DNA of 64,000 nt from contig NZ_CP060723.1 in the NCBI RefSeq assembly GCF_014395225.1, positions 1,240,001 to 1,304,000 on the forward strand, read 5' to 3'. Every line of letters begins with the position of its first letter. Within the stretch, counting starts at the first letter, position 1. Below, one piece after another: positions 33,321 through 42,445 of this stretch. Position numbers and translations under genes: made by a program. This DNA is from Pedobacter roseus. GTDB taxonomy: Bacteria > Bacteroidota > Bacteroidia > Sphingobacteriales > Sphingobacteriaceae. A model generated the notes under the pieces. The model searched no databases, had not been told where the DNA came from, and worked only from the letters and a program-made list of their open reading frames with translations.

Positions 33321-33575
33321 ATGAAATACTTAGTCAAAGAAATCAGTGAAGGAAACTGCGATATCACTTTATTGCCGGAAAACCTGAATGACAGAAATCT
33401 TTTAGCCGAAACTACAAAAAGCGTTCAGCACGATTACCAGGAAACCATCCAGGCGCATTATGAGCATGCATTGAAAAATCAGGTTCATGGAAATGCTGCA
33501 TTTGTTTCCCTAAACAATGAGGAAAGCAATTATCCGAAAAGAGTAAATGTAAATTACCAGATTATGCTAAGCTAA
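33321..33575 (+). CDS. Small conserved-looking hypothetical protein
   Basis: 84 residues (MKYLVKEISEGNCDITLLPENLNDRNLLAE...), acidic, no signal or membrane segment, no domain I recognise. It has its own intergenic leader and is followed within 20 bp by a strong terminator, which supports a real monocistronic gene. Its codon use is like that of its neighbours. Function unknown. Confidence 0.7.
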   Translation: MKYLVKEISEGNCDITLLPENLNDRNLLAETTKSVQHDYQETIQAHYEHALKNQVHGNAAFVSLNNEESNYPKRVNVNYQIMLS

Positions 33576-33594
33576 ATAGGGGATTTTTCTGAGC

Positions 33595-33630
33595 AAGGCT
33601 TTCTTTATGGCAAAGAAAGCCTTTTTTGTT
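33595..33630. terminator. Strong hairpin terminator between convergent genes
   Basis: An 11-bp perfect stem AAGGCTTTCTT / AAGAAAGCCTT, followed by TTTTGTTTT, lies between the 84-aa gene and the convergent msrB; it could serve the plus-strand gene. Confidence 0.88.
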
Positions 33631-33639
33631 TTAAGCTGT

Positions 33640-34149
33640 TTACTGTGCGAAACCATCAGGTTCGAAATCGAGCGCTATCGAATTCATGCAGTAACGTTTG
33701 TGCGTAGGTGCAGGTCCATCGTCGAAAATATGGCCAAGGTGCGAATTACAGCGTCCGCATTCTACTTCTATGCGTTCCATGCCTAAACTGTTATCTTCTT
33801 TATAAATGGTACTTCCCTTGCGGATGGTTTCAAAAAAACTCGGCCAGCCGCATTCACTTGCAAACTTAGCGTCTGATTTAAATAAGGCATTGCCACAAAC
33901 GGCGCAATAATAGGTTCCTTTTTGGTTGGCATTCCATAATTTTCCTGTAAATGCTCTTTCCGTATTGGCTTCACGCGCAACTGCATATAAAGCCGGCGAT
34001 AAAATCTTTTTCCATTCCGAATTTTTAACGTTTAGTTTTTTGGTATCGGTTCGGGAGTAATATGGATTTTTTATTTGTGTTTTACTTTCCTGACTGTTGG
34101 CATAAAAACCAAAACTTAACAGGAATGATAGTGCAATTAATATTTTCAT
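33640..34149 (-). CDS. msrB: Secreted peptide-methionine (R)-S-oxide reductase MsrB
   Basis: 169 residues from the ATG at 34149; an ATG at 34185 is further upstream but the signal peptide begins at KILIALSFLLSFGFYANSQ. Zinc-binding pairs CAVC and CGRC, the ECGWPSF motif, GHIFDDGP and the catalytic Cys in RYCMNSIAL are all present. It reduces the R form of methionine sulfoxide in proteins; the signal peptide puts it in the periplasm. The absence of an adjoining msrA is normal in this phylum. Confidence 0.96.
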   Translation of the reverse strand: MKILIALSFLLSFGFYANSQESKTQIKNPYYSRTDTKKLNVKNSEWKKILSPALYAVAREANTERAFTGKLWNANQKGTYYCAVCGNALFKSDAKFASECGWPSFFETIRKGSTIYKEDNSLGMERIEVECGRCNSHLGHIFDDGPAPTHKRYCMNSIALDFEPDGFAQ

Positions 34150-34194
34150 TGTATGTGTTTTTATATATAAATAAACGAATAACAAGTCTAAATG

Positions 34195-34325
34195 GATTTA
34201 GTTGTTTGAGAGTCCGGAGTCTTTAGTCTGAAGTCGATTATTCTTAAAAAATTTTTTCGAACAATAACCGATGAGCAATGATCAGTTACCAATAGCCAAT
34301 GAACCAGTGGCTAATAAACTATTGA
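34195..34325. repeat. Low-complexity intergenic repeat tract
   Basis: A short TCCGGAGTC/TCTGAAGTC module (34210-34236) is followed by AT-rich near-repeats of CAATGATCAGTTACCAAT-type words up to the GntR stop. The same two modules in the same order recur at 62890-63340. Confidence 0.6.
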
Positions 34326-34331
34326 ACCAAC

Positions 34332-35036
34332 CTATTCTTCTGCAAACAAACGGTTAAAATGATTTTCCAGGTGGTTTCTCATCGCATTGCGGAAAAGTTC
34401 AGGCGATCCGTTTTCCAAAATATCAACCAGGCCTTTATGGGATACGAATTTATGCAGCTGTCCCTGTTTTTTAAGCAGGCCGCTATTGTGTACAAAATCA
34501 AATATCGGCAACAGCATACTCTGGAATTTTCTTAGGGTTTCATTTCCCGTAATATCATAGAGTTTTCCATGAAAAGCAATCTCGTGTTCGATATTAAAGA
34601 GGTGATCCTGCGAAGCTTCGGGTTCATTGTTAACAATGGTCCTCAGTTCTTTCAGGTCCTCATCTGTAATGCGCTGAAAAAGAAAATCGGCCATTCCGAT
34701 TTCGAGCACCAGCCTGATCTCAAAAATTTCTTTGAGGGTTCCCTGGTCTAAAATATGTGGATTCATACTTTTAGAAAGGATGCCAAATAAATCTGGACTG
34801 GTGATTACTGCTCCTTTTTTCTTTTTCGATTCGATTAACCCCATCATCCGTAATCTTAACATGGCCTCCCGTACAACGGTTCTGCTTACGCCAAGGGCTG
34901 CACACAGTTCAAGCTCGGTAGGGATGCTGTCTCCAACCTTCAGCTTCCGCTCCTGTAAAAGCTGAACAAGCTTATCTTCTACACGATCTACCAACGAACT
35001 GGTATCCACTTGTTTAAAATTACTGATGCTTTCCAT
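34332..35036 (-). CDS. FadR/NanR-type GntR transcriptional regulator of the sialic-acid locus
   Basis: 234 residues from the ATG at 35036 (MESISNFKQVDTSSLVDRVEDKL). The longer frame to 35147 is rejected as unconserved. The N-terminal winged helix reads GDSIPTELELCAALGVSRTVVREAMLRLRMMGLIESKKKKGAVI; the C-terminal FCD domain has HEIAFHGKLYDITGN and the metal-binding His in the FVSHKGLVDIL helix region. It is divergent from the susC-led locus by 178 bp. A sequence matching the putative operator overlaps its own start codon, so it is probably autoregulated. Inducer probably sialic acid or a derivative (inference from context). Confidence 0.93.
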   Translation of the reverse strand: MESISNFKQVDTSSLVDRVEDKLVQLLQERKLKVGDSIPTELELCAALGVSRTVVREAMLRLRMMGLIESKKKKGAVITSPDLFGILSKSMNPHILDQGTLKEIFEIRLVLEIGMADFLFQRITDEDLKELRTIVNNEPEASQDHLFNIEHEIAFHGKLYDITGNETLRKFQSMLLPIFDFVHNSGLLKKQGQLHKFVSHKGLVDILENGSPELFRNAMRNHLENHFNRLFAEE

Positions 35037-35048
35037 TATTATGTATAA
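35035..35048. promoter_or_regulatory. Candidate operator overlapping the regulator start
   Basis: ATTATTATGTATAA occurs here and again in the palindrome ahead of susC (35174-35187). It covers the GntR start codon. Confidence 0.5.
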
Positions 35049-35090
35049 TTTATTTTTCTGTTGAAATCTGGCTTTAAATGGGTTTCTGAG

Positions 35091-35098
35091 CAAATATA
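35091..35098 (-). promoter_or_regulatory. Possible -7 element of the GntR regulator
   Basis: Minus strand TATATTTG, 55 bp ahead of the ATG. No clear TTTG at the -33 distance. Confidence 0.4.
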
Positions 35099-35173
35099 AA
35101 GTTAAGCTACTAGATTTTTGTAGAAATTTTATTGAAACCATTTGCAAATAAATAAAATAAATCGGTACTTAGT

Positions 35174-35192
35174 ATTATTATGTATAACATAA
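35174..35192. promoter_or_regulatory. Palindromic operator candidate ahead of susC
   Basis: TATTATG-TATAA-CATAATA at about 35174-35192 is an imperfect-centre palindrome with a GTATAAC core, the GT-N3-AC layout common to FadR-subfamily GntR sites. It is 22 bp ahead of the susC ATG, in a position that would block transcription. Confidence 0.6.
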
Positions 35193-35214
35193 TACAAATT
35201 GATATAACCAAATT

Positions 35215-38200
35215 ATGAAAGAAATTTACTTTAAACTCATCAGGCATTGTTTACCATTTTTAATGATAATGGTAACAATTCCGGCATTTGCACAGCAAAC
35301 CGTCACCGGGAAAGTTACAGATGCCTCAGGACAAGGAATCCCAAGTACTACCGTTTTGGTTAAGGGCACTAAAAACGGAACATCAACCAATCCGGCAGGC
35401 ACTTATTCCATTAAGGTTAATAAAGGCGACGTGTTGGTTTTTAGTTTAATCGGCTACTTGTCGCAAGAAGTAACCATTCAGGATCAGGCCAACGTTAATG
35501 TAAAGCTTTTAGAAGATAGCAAAGGTTTAGATGAAGTAGTGGTAGTGGGCTATGGTACACAAAACAGGAGGAGTGTTACCAGTTCTATTTCTAAATTAGA
35601 TAAAGAAGTATTGGCCAATACGCCACGATCAAACGCCGCTTCAGCTTTGCAGGGTACCGTTCCGGGGCTACAGGTAGTTACTGCATCCGGACAGCCTGGA
35701 GCCGCACCTTCAATATTGCTGCGTGGCGGAGCTTCTATCAACAGTCCAGGCGCACCCCTTGTGATTGTTGATGGGGTAATCAGGTCATTAAGCGACATTT
35801 CTTCCGAAAACATCGAGTCGATCGAAACTTTAAAAGATGCTTCTGCAACAGCCATTTATGGCGCCAGGGCAAACAATGGGGTAATATTGGTAACCACTAA
35901 AACCGGCAAAGCAGGCAGTTCGCAGATTGCCTATAAATTTACAGGAGGTTATAACCAGGAGCGCAAAGGATACCAATATATGGGCGCCGGCGATTATATC
36001 TACTATACCCGTTTGGGTTATTTAAATGCGGGCAGAACATTGGCCCAGGCAAATAGCTCGAGGGGTTTGGGCTTGTCGACAAATGCGGCAGATCTTGCCA
36101 GTTTTGATATCAGGACCTACATACCGGGCACTACGGTTTTGCCAAGTGGCTGGCAGCTGGTTAACGATCCGTACGGTGGACAAATCATGTATAAAGATCA
36201 TGGTGGAGAAGTGGAGGATTTAGTTTTCCAGAATACCTATACTAAAGATCATTATGTGAGTGCAAGTGGTGGAAATGACAAAGGGAAATATTTTGCAGCC
36301 TTCGATGCCTATAATGAGGATGGTGTAATTGTAGGTTCGAAATACAAAAGGTACACTGGCGACATTAACGGATCCTATAAAATTAAGCCGAATGTCGAAA
36401 TCAGCTCAGGCGTAACCTTGTCAACATCTTCTCAACTGGGCACCATAGGTGGTGAGGTAAATACTTTATACAGAAGCTTAGCCATCTGGCCAACTTTTAA
36501 CCCCTGGATTGATGAAGCAAAAACGGTAGCCAATCCCGGCAACAGCAGCAGCGACGGTAATCCTTTATATTGGTTGGGCAGGTTAGACCGCTCGAATGAA
36601 GTAAACAGGGTTGTAGCCAATGCTGCCGTAAAATGGGATATTATTCCAGGTCTTTATTTCAAAGCCACGGGTAACGCCTACCTGTTTGAAACATTGGATC
36701 AATCTTTCCAAAAATCAACCCAGACTTATGCGCAGATTTTTGCCAATTCGGGTAGCAGTACCACGAGGAACTCAACAAGTAGTTTTGGCAGGGATTTTCA
36801 AACACAATACAACGGAATATTAAATTATACCAAATCTTTCGGAAAACACAATTTTAACCTGATGGGCGGTGGAGAATACTTTGATGTAAAATCTTATGCT
36901 TCCCAGGTTTTGGGGCAAAATGCACCAACTGATGATATCCCGACCGCAAATGCCTCTACAACATTCGCTGCGGGATCTAATTACACAACCAGAACAGAAT
37001 ATAAGATTTTATCAGCTTTTAGCCGTTTTGCTTACGATTTCGATCAGAAATACCTGTTTACGGCTGTGTTTAGGCTTGATGGAGCATCTAGTTTAGCCAG
37101 CGAAAATAGAAACGGTTTCTTTCCCGGGATTTCGGCAGGATGGAACGTGCACCGCGAAGAATTTTTTAAGGATTCCAAAATCAGTCAGGTTATTTCGAGC
37201 CTGAAACCAAGGATCAGCTATGGCCAGAATGGAAATATTGCAGGTTTGGGCCGGTACGAAACGCAAGGTGTTTACAGCTTACAGGGAAATTATAATGGAA
37301 GTGCAGGTTTTTTGAACACTGGAATAATTAATAGTGATTTAAGATGGGAAAAAAGTAAAACCACAGATCTGGGTTTAGACATGGGTTTATTAAACGACCG
37401 CATTACTGTTATTTTTGATTATTACGACCGTAAAACGAGTGATCTGTTAACCAATCTTGACCTGCCGAGCTATACCGGATTTTCAAGTTTCAGAACCAAT
37501 TTAGGTACATTTCAGAACAAAGGAATTGAAATTGGAATAGATGCAAAAATCTTAAGCAAAGGCGATTTTAAATTAAATGCAGGTGCCAATGCATCATTCG
37601 TAAAAAACAAAATCCTGAAATTGCCTTTCAACGGAAATGAGAGCAACAGACAAGGTGGTTTACAGATTTACGATCCTGCATCAGGTCAGGTGATATGGGT
37701 AGGTGGTTTACAGGAAGGCCAGCCCCTTGGGAATATGTACGGTTACCGTCAGGTTTCTATTTTTAAAAATGTCGCCGAGGTTGCTGCAGTTGCAGGCAAC
37801 AGAACCGATGCTATAGCTGGTGTAACCGGACCCAATTTAGCTCCAGGAGTTAACGGAAGAATTACCCCCGGAGATGTGAACTGGCAGGATGTAAATGGTG
37901 ATAACATCATCGATTCGAGGGATCAGGTTTATTTGGGTAACATTTATCCAAAATGGACGGGTGGTTTTAATTTCAATGCCAGTTACAAGGGGTTTGGGTT
38001 TTACAACAGATGGGATTTTGCTTTAGGACATACCATTTACAACGATCTTGTGACCCGTACATTGGGTAACTATCAGGGTACTTTCAACTATATCGATCTA
38101 CAGGCGCAGGCCTGGTCGCCAACGAACACCGATACCGATATTCCAAAGGTTTATTATGCCGACCAGGTGGCAGGTTCTAAGCAAAATTATACCCGGGCCA

Positions 38201-38493
38201 ACAACGGAAATGCCGTATTGAACGGAAACAATTCGCGGTTTTATGAAAAAGGTGATTATTTGTGCCTGAGAGAGGTTACCCTTTCTTACGACCTTCCCAA
38301 AGGACTATTACAGAAATCAAAATTCATTAATAACGCCAGGATTTATGTAACCGGAAGCAACCTCTTGTACATCACTAAATTTTCAGGTCCATCGCCAGAG
38401 CCACCGGTATCAGGAACAACCATTACAGGTATTTATTCAGGAACGTATCCAACACCGAGGACATTTATAATGGGACTTCAGGTGGGCTTTTAA
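35215..38493 (+). CDS. SusC/RagA family TonB-linked outer-membrane transporter
   Basis: 1092 residues. A signal peptide ends near FAQQ; then a carboxypeptidase-like regulatory domain (VTGKVTDASGQGIPSTTVLVKGTKNG..., residues 29-105), a SusC signature DEVVVVGYGTQNRRSVTSSIS and a plug domain with IESIETLKDASATAIYGARANNGVILVTTK. The remaining part is a 22-strand barrel ending in TFIMGLQVGF with the C-terminal aromatic. With SusD it forms the TonB-dependent oligosaccharide importer. Position at the head of nan genes suggests sialoglycan uptake. Confidence 0.95.
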   Translation: MKEIYFKLIRHCLPFLMIMVTIPAFAQQTVTGKVTDASGQGIPSTTVLVKGTKNGTSTNPAGTYSIKVNKGDVLVFSLIGYLSQEVTIQDQANVNVKLLEDSKGLDEVVVVGYGTQNRRSVTSSISKLDKEVLANTPRSNAASALQGTVPGLQVVTASGQPGAAPSILLRGGASINSPGAPLVIVDGVIRSLSDISSENIESIETLKDASATAIYGARANNGVILVTTKTGKAGSSQIAYKFTGGYNQERKGYQYMGAGDYIYYTRLGYLNAGRTLAQANSSRGLGLSTNAADLASFDIRTYIPGTTVLPSGWQLVNDPYGGQIMYKDHGGEVEDLVFQNTYTKDHYVSASGGNDKGKYFAAFDAYNEDGVIVGSKYKRYTGDINGSYKIKPNVEISSGVTLSTSSQLGTIGGEVNTLYRSLAIWPTFNPWIDEAKTVANPGNSSSDGNPLYWLGRLDRSNEVNRVVANAAVKWDIIPGLYFKATGNAYLFETLDQSFQKSTQTYAQIFANSGSSTTRNSTSSFGRDFQTQYNGILNYTKSFGKHNFNLMGGGEYFDVKSYASQVLGQNAPTDDIPTANASTTFAAGSNYTTRTEYKILSAFSRFAYDFDQKYLFTAVFRLDGASSLASENRNGFFPGISAGWNVHREEFFKDSKISQVISSLKPRISYGQNGNIAGLGRYETQGVYSLQGNYNGSAGFLNTGIINSDLRWEKSKTTDLGLDMGLLNDRITVIFDYYDRKTSDLLTNLDLPSYTGFSSFRTNLGTFQNKGIEIGIDAKILSKGDFKLNAGANASFVKNKILKLPFNGNESNRQGGLQIYDPASGQVIWVGGLQEGQPLGNMYGYRQVSIFKNVAEVAAVAGNRTDAIAGVTGPNLAPGVNGRITPGDVNWQDVNGDNIIDSRDQVYLGNIYPKWTGGFNFNASYKGFGFYNRWDFALGHTIYNDLVTRTLGNYQGTFNYIDLQAQAWSPTNTDTDIPKVYYADQVAGSKQNYTRANNGNAVLNGNNSRFYEKGDYLCLREVTLSYDLPKGLLQKSKFINNARIYVTGSNLLYITKFSGPSPEPPVSGTTITGIYSGTYPTPRTFIMGLQVGF

Positions 38494-38511
38494 CAAAAAA
38501 ACGATCAAAAG

Positions 38512-40053
38512 ATGAAAACGATATTTAGAAATATATTGGTACTGTTAAGCCTGTCTGGCCTGATCTTTACCGGATGTAAAAATGAACTGGACTTAAGTCC
38601 GGTGAGTAGTTTAAGCGATGCAAGTTATTGGCAAACTGCCGATCAGTTTGATGCTTTCGTAAATGGCGTATATACCCGTTTTAGGGGGCACAATGCTAAT
38701 TTTCAATATTTGGGAGAGTTGCGTTCTGATATTTTCGGTACTGATCCCGGTTCTACAGCGACTTTTACAGGCGAGGCAACGCAGGGTTTAGAGCGCATGT
38801 GGCTGCAAACACTCGATGCCGATAACGCAGGCGTTAGTGGTTTTGGTGGTTTTTATACCAATATCAACCAGATTAATTTACTGATCCAAAAACTGAATGA
38901 AACCAGTATTCTACCAGATGCAAAAAAGAAAAATTATCTTGGGATGGCCTATGGTTTACGTGCTTTTTATTATTTCCAGATGTATAGAACCTGGGGCAAA
39001 ACCATTATCCAAACAGCGCCCACAACCTCAGTTGATGTATCCAACCTGGCTAAAGCTGCATCAAGCGAGGCCGATGTAATGGCACTTATTAAAGCGGATA
39101 TTGAGCTTTCTAATTCAAATTTTGGATCAAGCTATGTTTTTGATGCTAAAAATAAAAAAGGATTTTGGTCAAAAGCAGCTACCCAAATGTTGAAAGCTGA
39201 AGTTTACCTGTGGAATGCACACCGGAGCGGAGGACTAGCCGATGCTACAACAGCTAAAACGGCATTAACCGATATCCAGGCAAATGTTACATTATCATTA
39301 TTGCCAAATTTTACCGATGTTTTTTCGACCACCAACAAGGATAACAACGAAATTATATTCTCTTCCAAAAATAAATTAGACGAAGCTACATTGGGTTTCA
39401 TCGGTAATTATGTACCTCAAACAGGTTTAATTGTTAATTTTTACGATTCGGTGGGCAACCGTAAATTTGATGTAGCTACCGATAATTATGGCGGCTTGTT
39501 AAGGGCGCCAACCAAAATTGCTACATACCGCAAGTTCAATAATCTCGATCTGCGAAAAAATGTTTCCATTCAGGCCGCCTATACTAAAAATACTGCCGGA
39601 ACTTATTCAATTGCAGGTGCTTTTCTTAAAAAATATCAGGGCGAGCAAAATTCGGGTAACAGGGTTTATACAAACGATTTTTTGATTTATCGCTATGCAG
39701 ACCTTTTACTTTTACTGGCTGAGGCAAAGGTGATTTTAGGTGAAAGTCCGGTGGCAGAAATTAACCTGGTTAGGGCGAGGGGATATGGCGCAAATTATAA
39801 TGCAGCTACTTTGGGGTATCCAAACCAAGCGGTGGATGTAAATGCAAATGAAGCCATTTTAAAAGAACGTTTTCTGGAGTTTGTTGGTGAAGGAAAACGT
39901 TGGTACGATTTAAGGCGCATGGGCGATAGTTTCGTTTACGAGTATACAAGCATTACCGCGGCAACTTCCTATAAGCTTTTATGGCCTTTAGACCGGAGTA
40001 CGCTTACCAACAACAGGGCGCTGGTACAAAACCCGGGTTATCCGGTTTTTTAA
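38512..40053 (+). CDS. SusD/RagB family nutrient-binding lipoprotein
   Basis: 513 residues. Lipoprotein signal LSLSGLIFTGCKNELDL with Cys at residue 22. TPR-rich SusD body with SYWQTADQFDAFVNGVYTRF, AMAYGLRAFYYFQMYRTWG-like helix (GMAYGLRAFYYFQMYRTWGK) and the C-terminal signature FLEFVGEGKRWYDLRRMG. It lies on the cell surface as the lid of the SusC channel and binds the glycan. It follows susC by 18 bp. Confidence 0.95.
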   Translation: MKTIFRNILVLLSLSGLIFTGCKNELDLSPVSSLSDASYWQTADQFDAFVNGVYTRFRGHNANFQYLGELRSDIFGTDPGSTATFTGEATQGLERMWLQTLDADNAGVSGFGGFYTNINQINLLIQKLNETSILPDAKKKNYLGMAYGLRAFYYFQMYRTWGKTIIQTAPTTSVDVSNLAKAASSEADVMALIKADIELSNSNFGSSYVFDAKNKKGFWSKAATQMLKAEVYLWNAHRSGGLADATTAKTALTDIQANVTLSLLPNFTDVFSTTNKDNNEIIFSSKNKLDEATLGFIGNYVPQTGLIVNFYDSVGNRKFDVATDNYGGLLRAPTKIATYRKFNNLDLRKNVSIQAAYTKNTAGTYSIAGAFLKKYQGEQNSGNRVYTNDFLIYRYADLLLLLAEAKVILGESPVAEINLVRARGYGANYNAATLGYPNQAVDVNANEAILKERFLEFVGEGKRWYDLRRMGDSFVYEYTSITAATSYKLLWPLDRSTLTNNRALVQNPGYPVF

Positions 40054-40063
40054 AGAAATGGAA

Positions 40064-40138
40064 CGTCATTTCGATTTGATAGCTATCGGATGGAGTGAAG
40101 CGGAACGGAGAAATCTTTAAACTTAAAGGTTTCTCCAT
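40064..40138. repeat. Partial inverted-repeat unit between susD and nanA
   Basis: Starts CGTCATTTCGA and includes GATAGCTATCGGA (40078-40090), then a stem GGAGAAATCTTTAA / TTAAAGGTTTCTCC (about 40109-40138) that could act as a transcript-processing or attenuating hairpin between the Sus pair and the catabolic genes. Confidence 0.7.
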
Positions 40139-40211
40139 TAATTCTTAATGCTGAAGTCAGTAGAAATTGGCAACGTTCAGTACTACCTTTTAAATTATAC
40201 AGAAATACAAT

Positions 40212-41159
40212 ATGCAAAACATTAAATTACAAGGACTTATTGCTGCACCATTTACTCCATTTCATCAGGATGGTGAATTAAACCTGCAGCTTATTCCGGA
40301 ATATTATTCATTTTTAAAAAAGAACGGTGTTACAGGTGCTTTTATCTGTGGATCAACCGGAGAAGGGGTTTCGCTTACGCTTGATGAAAAAATGAAAGTA
40401 GCCGCAGCATGGGCTGATGCCTGCAAAAGCGATTCGGATTTTAAAGTAATGACCTTACTTGGGGGAACCTGCCTGGCTGATTGCAAAGTATTGGCGAAAC
40501 ACGCTTCAGAAATAGGCCTTTATGGCGTTTCATTTACTGCGCCATCTTATTTCAAACCCGCAACTGTTGAAGTTTTGGCCGAAATGTGTGCCGAAATTGC
40601 TACTGTTGTACCCGATATGCCATTTTATTACTATCATATTCCTGTATTAACAGGCGCAAACCACAATATGATTGATTTATTGGAAGCCGTTGATGGTAAA
40701 ATACCAAATTTCGCAGGCATAAAATACACCCATGAGGATTTTATGGATTTTCTATCCTGTATGAGTTTCAAAAATAACAAATACGATATGCTTTGGGGGC
40801 GCGACGAAAATATGCTTTCTGCACTGGTTTTAGGCGCAAAAGGTGCTGTAGGAAGTACATTTAATTACCTTGCTCCTTTGTATAATCAATTGATTGAAGC
40901 TTTTGAACAAAACGAACTGAAAACTGCCGTTGCATTGCAGCAGAAATCGATCGATTTTATCCGATTATTAGGTAAATATGGTGGAATTGCAACAGGTAAA
41001 GCTTATATGAAAATGATCGGGTTAGATTGTGGCGAATTCAGATTACCTGTTAAAAACATGGATGCAGCGGCATTTGAACAATTTAAAACGGATGTTGAAA
41101 ATTTAGATTTTCAGGCTTTTAAATCGAAAGCTTTTTTAACCACAGCTGTACACCGCTAA
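40212..41159 (+). CDS. nanA: N-acetylneuraminate lyase (DHDPS/NAL family)
   Basis: 315 residues. Motifs: GSTGEGVSLTLDEK (substrate carboxylate binding, near residue 47), catalytic Tyr in FYYYHIPVLTG and Schiff-base Lys in FAGIKYTHEDF (near residue 171). The HIPVLTG and KYTHEDF forms match NAL rather than DapA. It cleaves N-acetylneuraminate to ManNAc and pyruvate in the cytosol. It starts 158 bp after susD, across a hairpin. Confidence 0.93.
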   Translation: MQNIKLQGLIAAPFTPFHQDGELNLQLIPEYYSFLKKNGVTGAFICGSTGEGVSLTLDEKMKVAAAWADACKSDSDFKVMTLLGGTCLADCKVLAKHASEIGLYGVSFTAPSYFKPATVEVLAEMCAEIATVVPDMPFYYYHIPVLTGANHNMIDLLEAVDGKIPNFAGIKYTHEDFMDFLSCMSFKNNKYDMLWGRDENMLSALVLGAKGAVGSTFNYLAPLYNQLIEAFEQNELKTAVALQQKSIDFIRLLGKYGGIATGKAYMKMIGLDCGEFRLPVKNMDAAAFEQFKTDVENLDFQAFKSKAFLTTAVHR

Positions 41160-41287
41160 CACGGATTTTTATCTCTGTGTATCCTCTTGATCAGGGATTA
41201 AATTATGTTTACCTGAAAGGGTGGAGCATGATGAAATTGAAAGCAACAAGTAATGGTTATCTTTATTTGTGCCCAAATTAAATATTA

Positions 41288-42445
41288 ATGAAAAACTTTA
41301 TTTTATACCTTACTTTCTTGCTTACATCAATCATATCACCAGAATTATTGGCACAGCACCAACATGTAGAAAATATAATCTGGAGTGTTGCAGCCAAAAT
41401 ACCACCTGCGCCTAAACAAAAAGCAGCTATTGGTTTAGCGGGTGCAATTTCGGGTGCCAATCACAATGTTGTACTTATTGCTGGCGGAACAAATTTTCCT
41501 GACGGCATGCCTTGGAACGGAGGTAAAAAGAAATATTACGACGACGTTTTTCTTTATCTTAAAACTGCAGGTAATCTACATTTAATGACTACTAAGGAAA
41601 ACTTGAAATTACCTTTTAATCTGGCATACACTGCAGTTTGCAGCACTTCGCATGGAATTGTTGTTGCTGGTGGCGAAAATGAAAACGGGCTGAGTAATAA
41701 GGCATTGATCTTAAATTGGAAAGCTCAACAATTACATGTTAACTTTCTTCCTGATTTGCCAAAAGCCTTAAGCAATGCAGCTTTAACCGTAATTGGAGAT
41801 GTAATCTACCTGGCAGGGGGTGAAGTGGAAAATGGGGCAACCGATCTGTTTTTATCATTAAATTTATCAAAACCGCAGGAGGGATGGAAAAAAATGACCA
41901 ATCTGCCTCATTCCGTTTCCCATACCGTTTTGCTGCATCCTGAAGATAGTCATGAAATTTTCCTCATTGGAGGGAGAAAACGAAACCAGGGTGATACCAG
42001 CACCATTTACAATAGTGTATTTGCCTTTAATATAGATAAACAGAACTGGACCGTGAAAAAATCATTGCCTTGTGTTTTATCTGCGGCTGCCGGTATTGCA
42101 AACAGAAAAGATCTTTTAATTTTCAGTGGCGATCAGGGCGAAACCTTCCATCAGGCAGAAAAACTGATAGCAGCAATCGAAAAGGAGCAAGATCCTATTA
42201 AAAAAGAGAACTTAAATCAGCAGAAAATTAAACTGCAATCTAATCACCCCGGTTTTAGCAGATCAGTTTTAAAATATGATATTACAAACAACACCTGGCA
42301 AACCTTAAAAAACCTGATGCCTTATGGTATAGTTACCACCAATGCAGTGGTTTCAGGTCATGAGGTGATTATAGCGGGGGGAGAAATTAAAGCAGGAATA
42401 AGAACGCCCAATATTTTGGTGGGGAAATTAAAGTCTAACAGATGA
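41288..42445 (+). CDS. Kelch-repeat N-acetylneuraminate mutarotase-like protein
   Basis: 385 residues with signal peptide (LTFLLTSIISPELLAQ). Kelch blades are visible as repeated hydrophobic plus GG turns: VVLIAGGTNFPDGMPW, GIVVAGGENENG, VIYLAGGEVENG, EIFLIGGRKRNQG, EVIIAGGEIKAG. This is the cyclically permuted NanM type, which converts alpha to beta sialic acid in the periplasm. The stop overlaps the start of the MFS gene by 4 bp, consistent with feeding that transporter. Confidence 0.9.
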   Translation: MKNFILYLTFLLTSIISPELLAQHQHVENIIWSVAAKIPPAPKQKAAIGLAGAISGANHNVVLIAGGTNFPDGMPWNGGKKKYYDDVFLYLKTAGNLHLMTTKENLKLPFNLAYTAVCSTSHGIVVAGGENENGLSNKALILNWKAQQLHVNFLPDLPKALSNAALTVIGDVIYLAGGEVENGATDLFLSLNLSKPQEGWKKMTNLPHSVSHTVLLHPEDSHEIFLIGGRKRNQGDTSTIYNSVFAFNIDKQNWTVKKSLPCVLSAAAGIANRKDLLIFSGDQGETFHQAEKLIAAIEKEQDPIKKENLNQQKIKLQSNHPGFSRSVLKYDITNNTWQTLKNLMPYGIVTTNAVVSGHEVIIAGGEIKAGIRTPNILVGKLKSNR

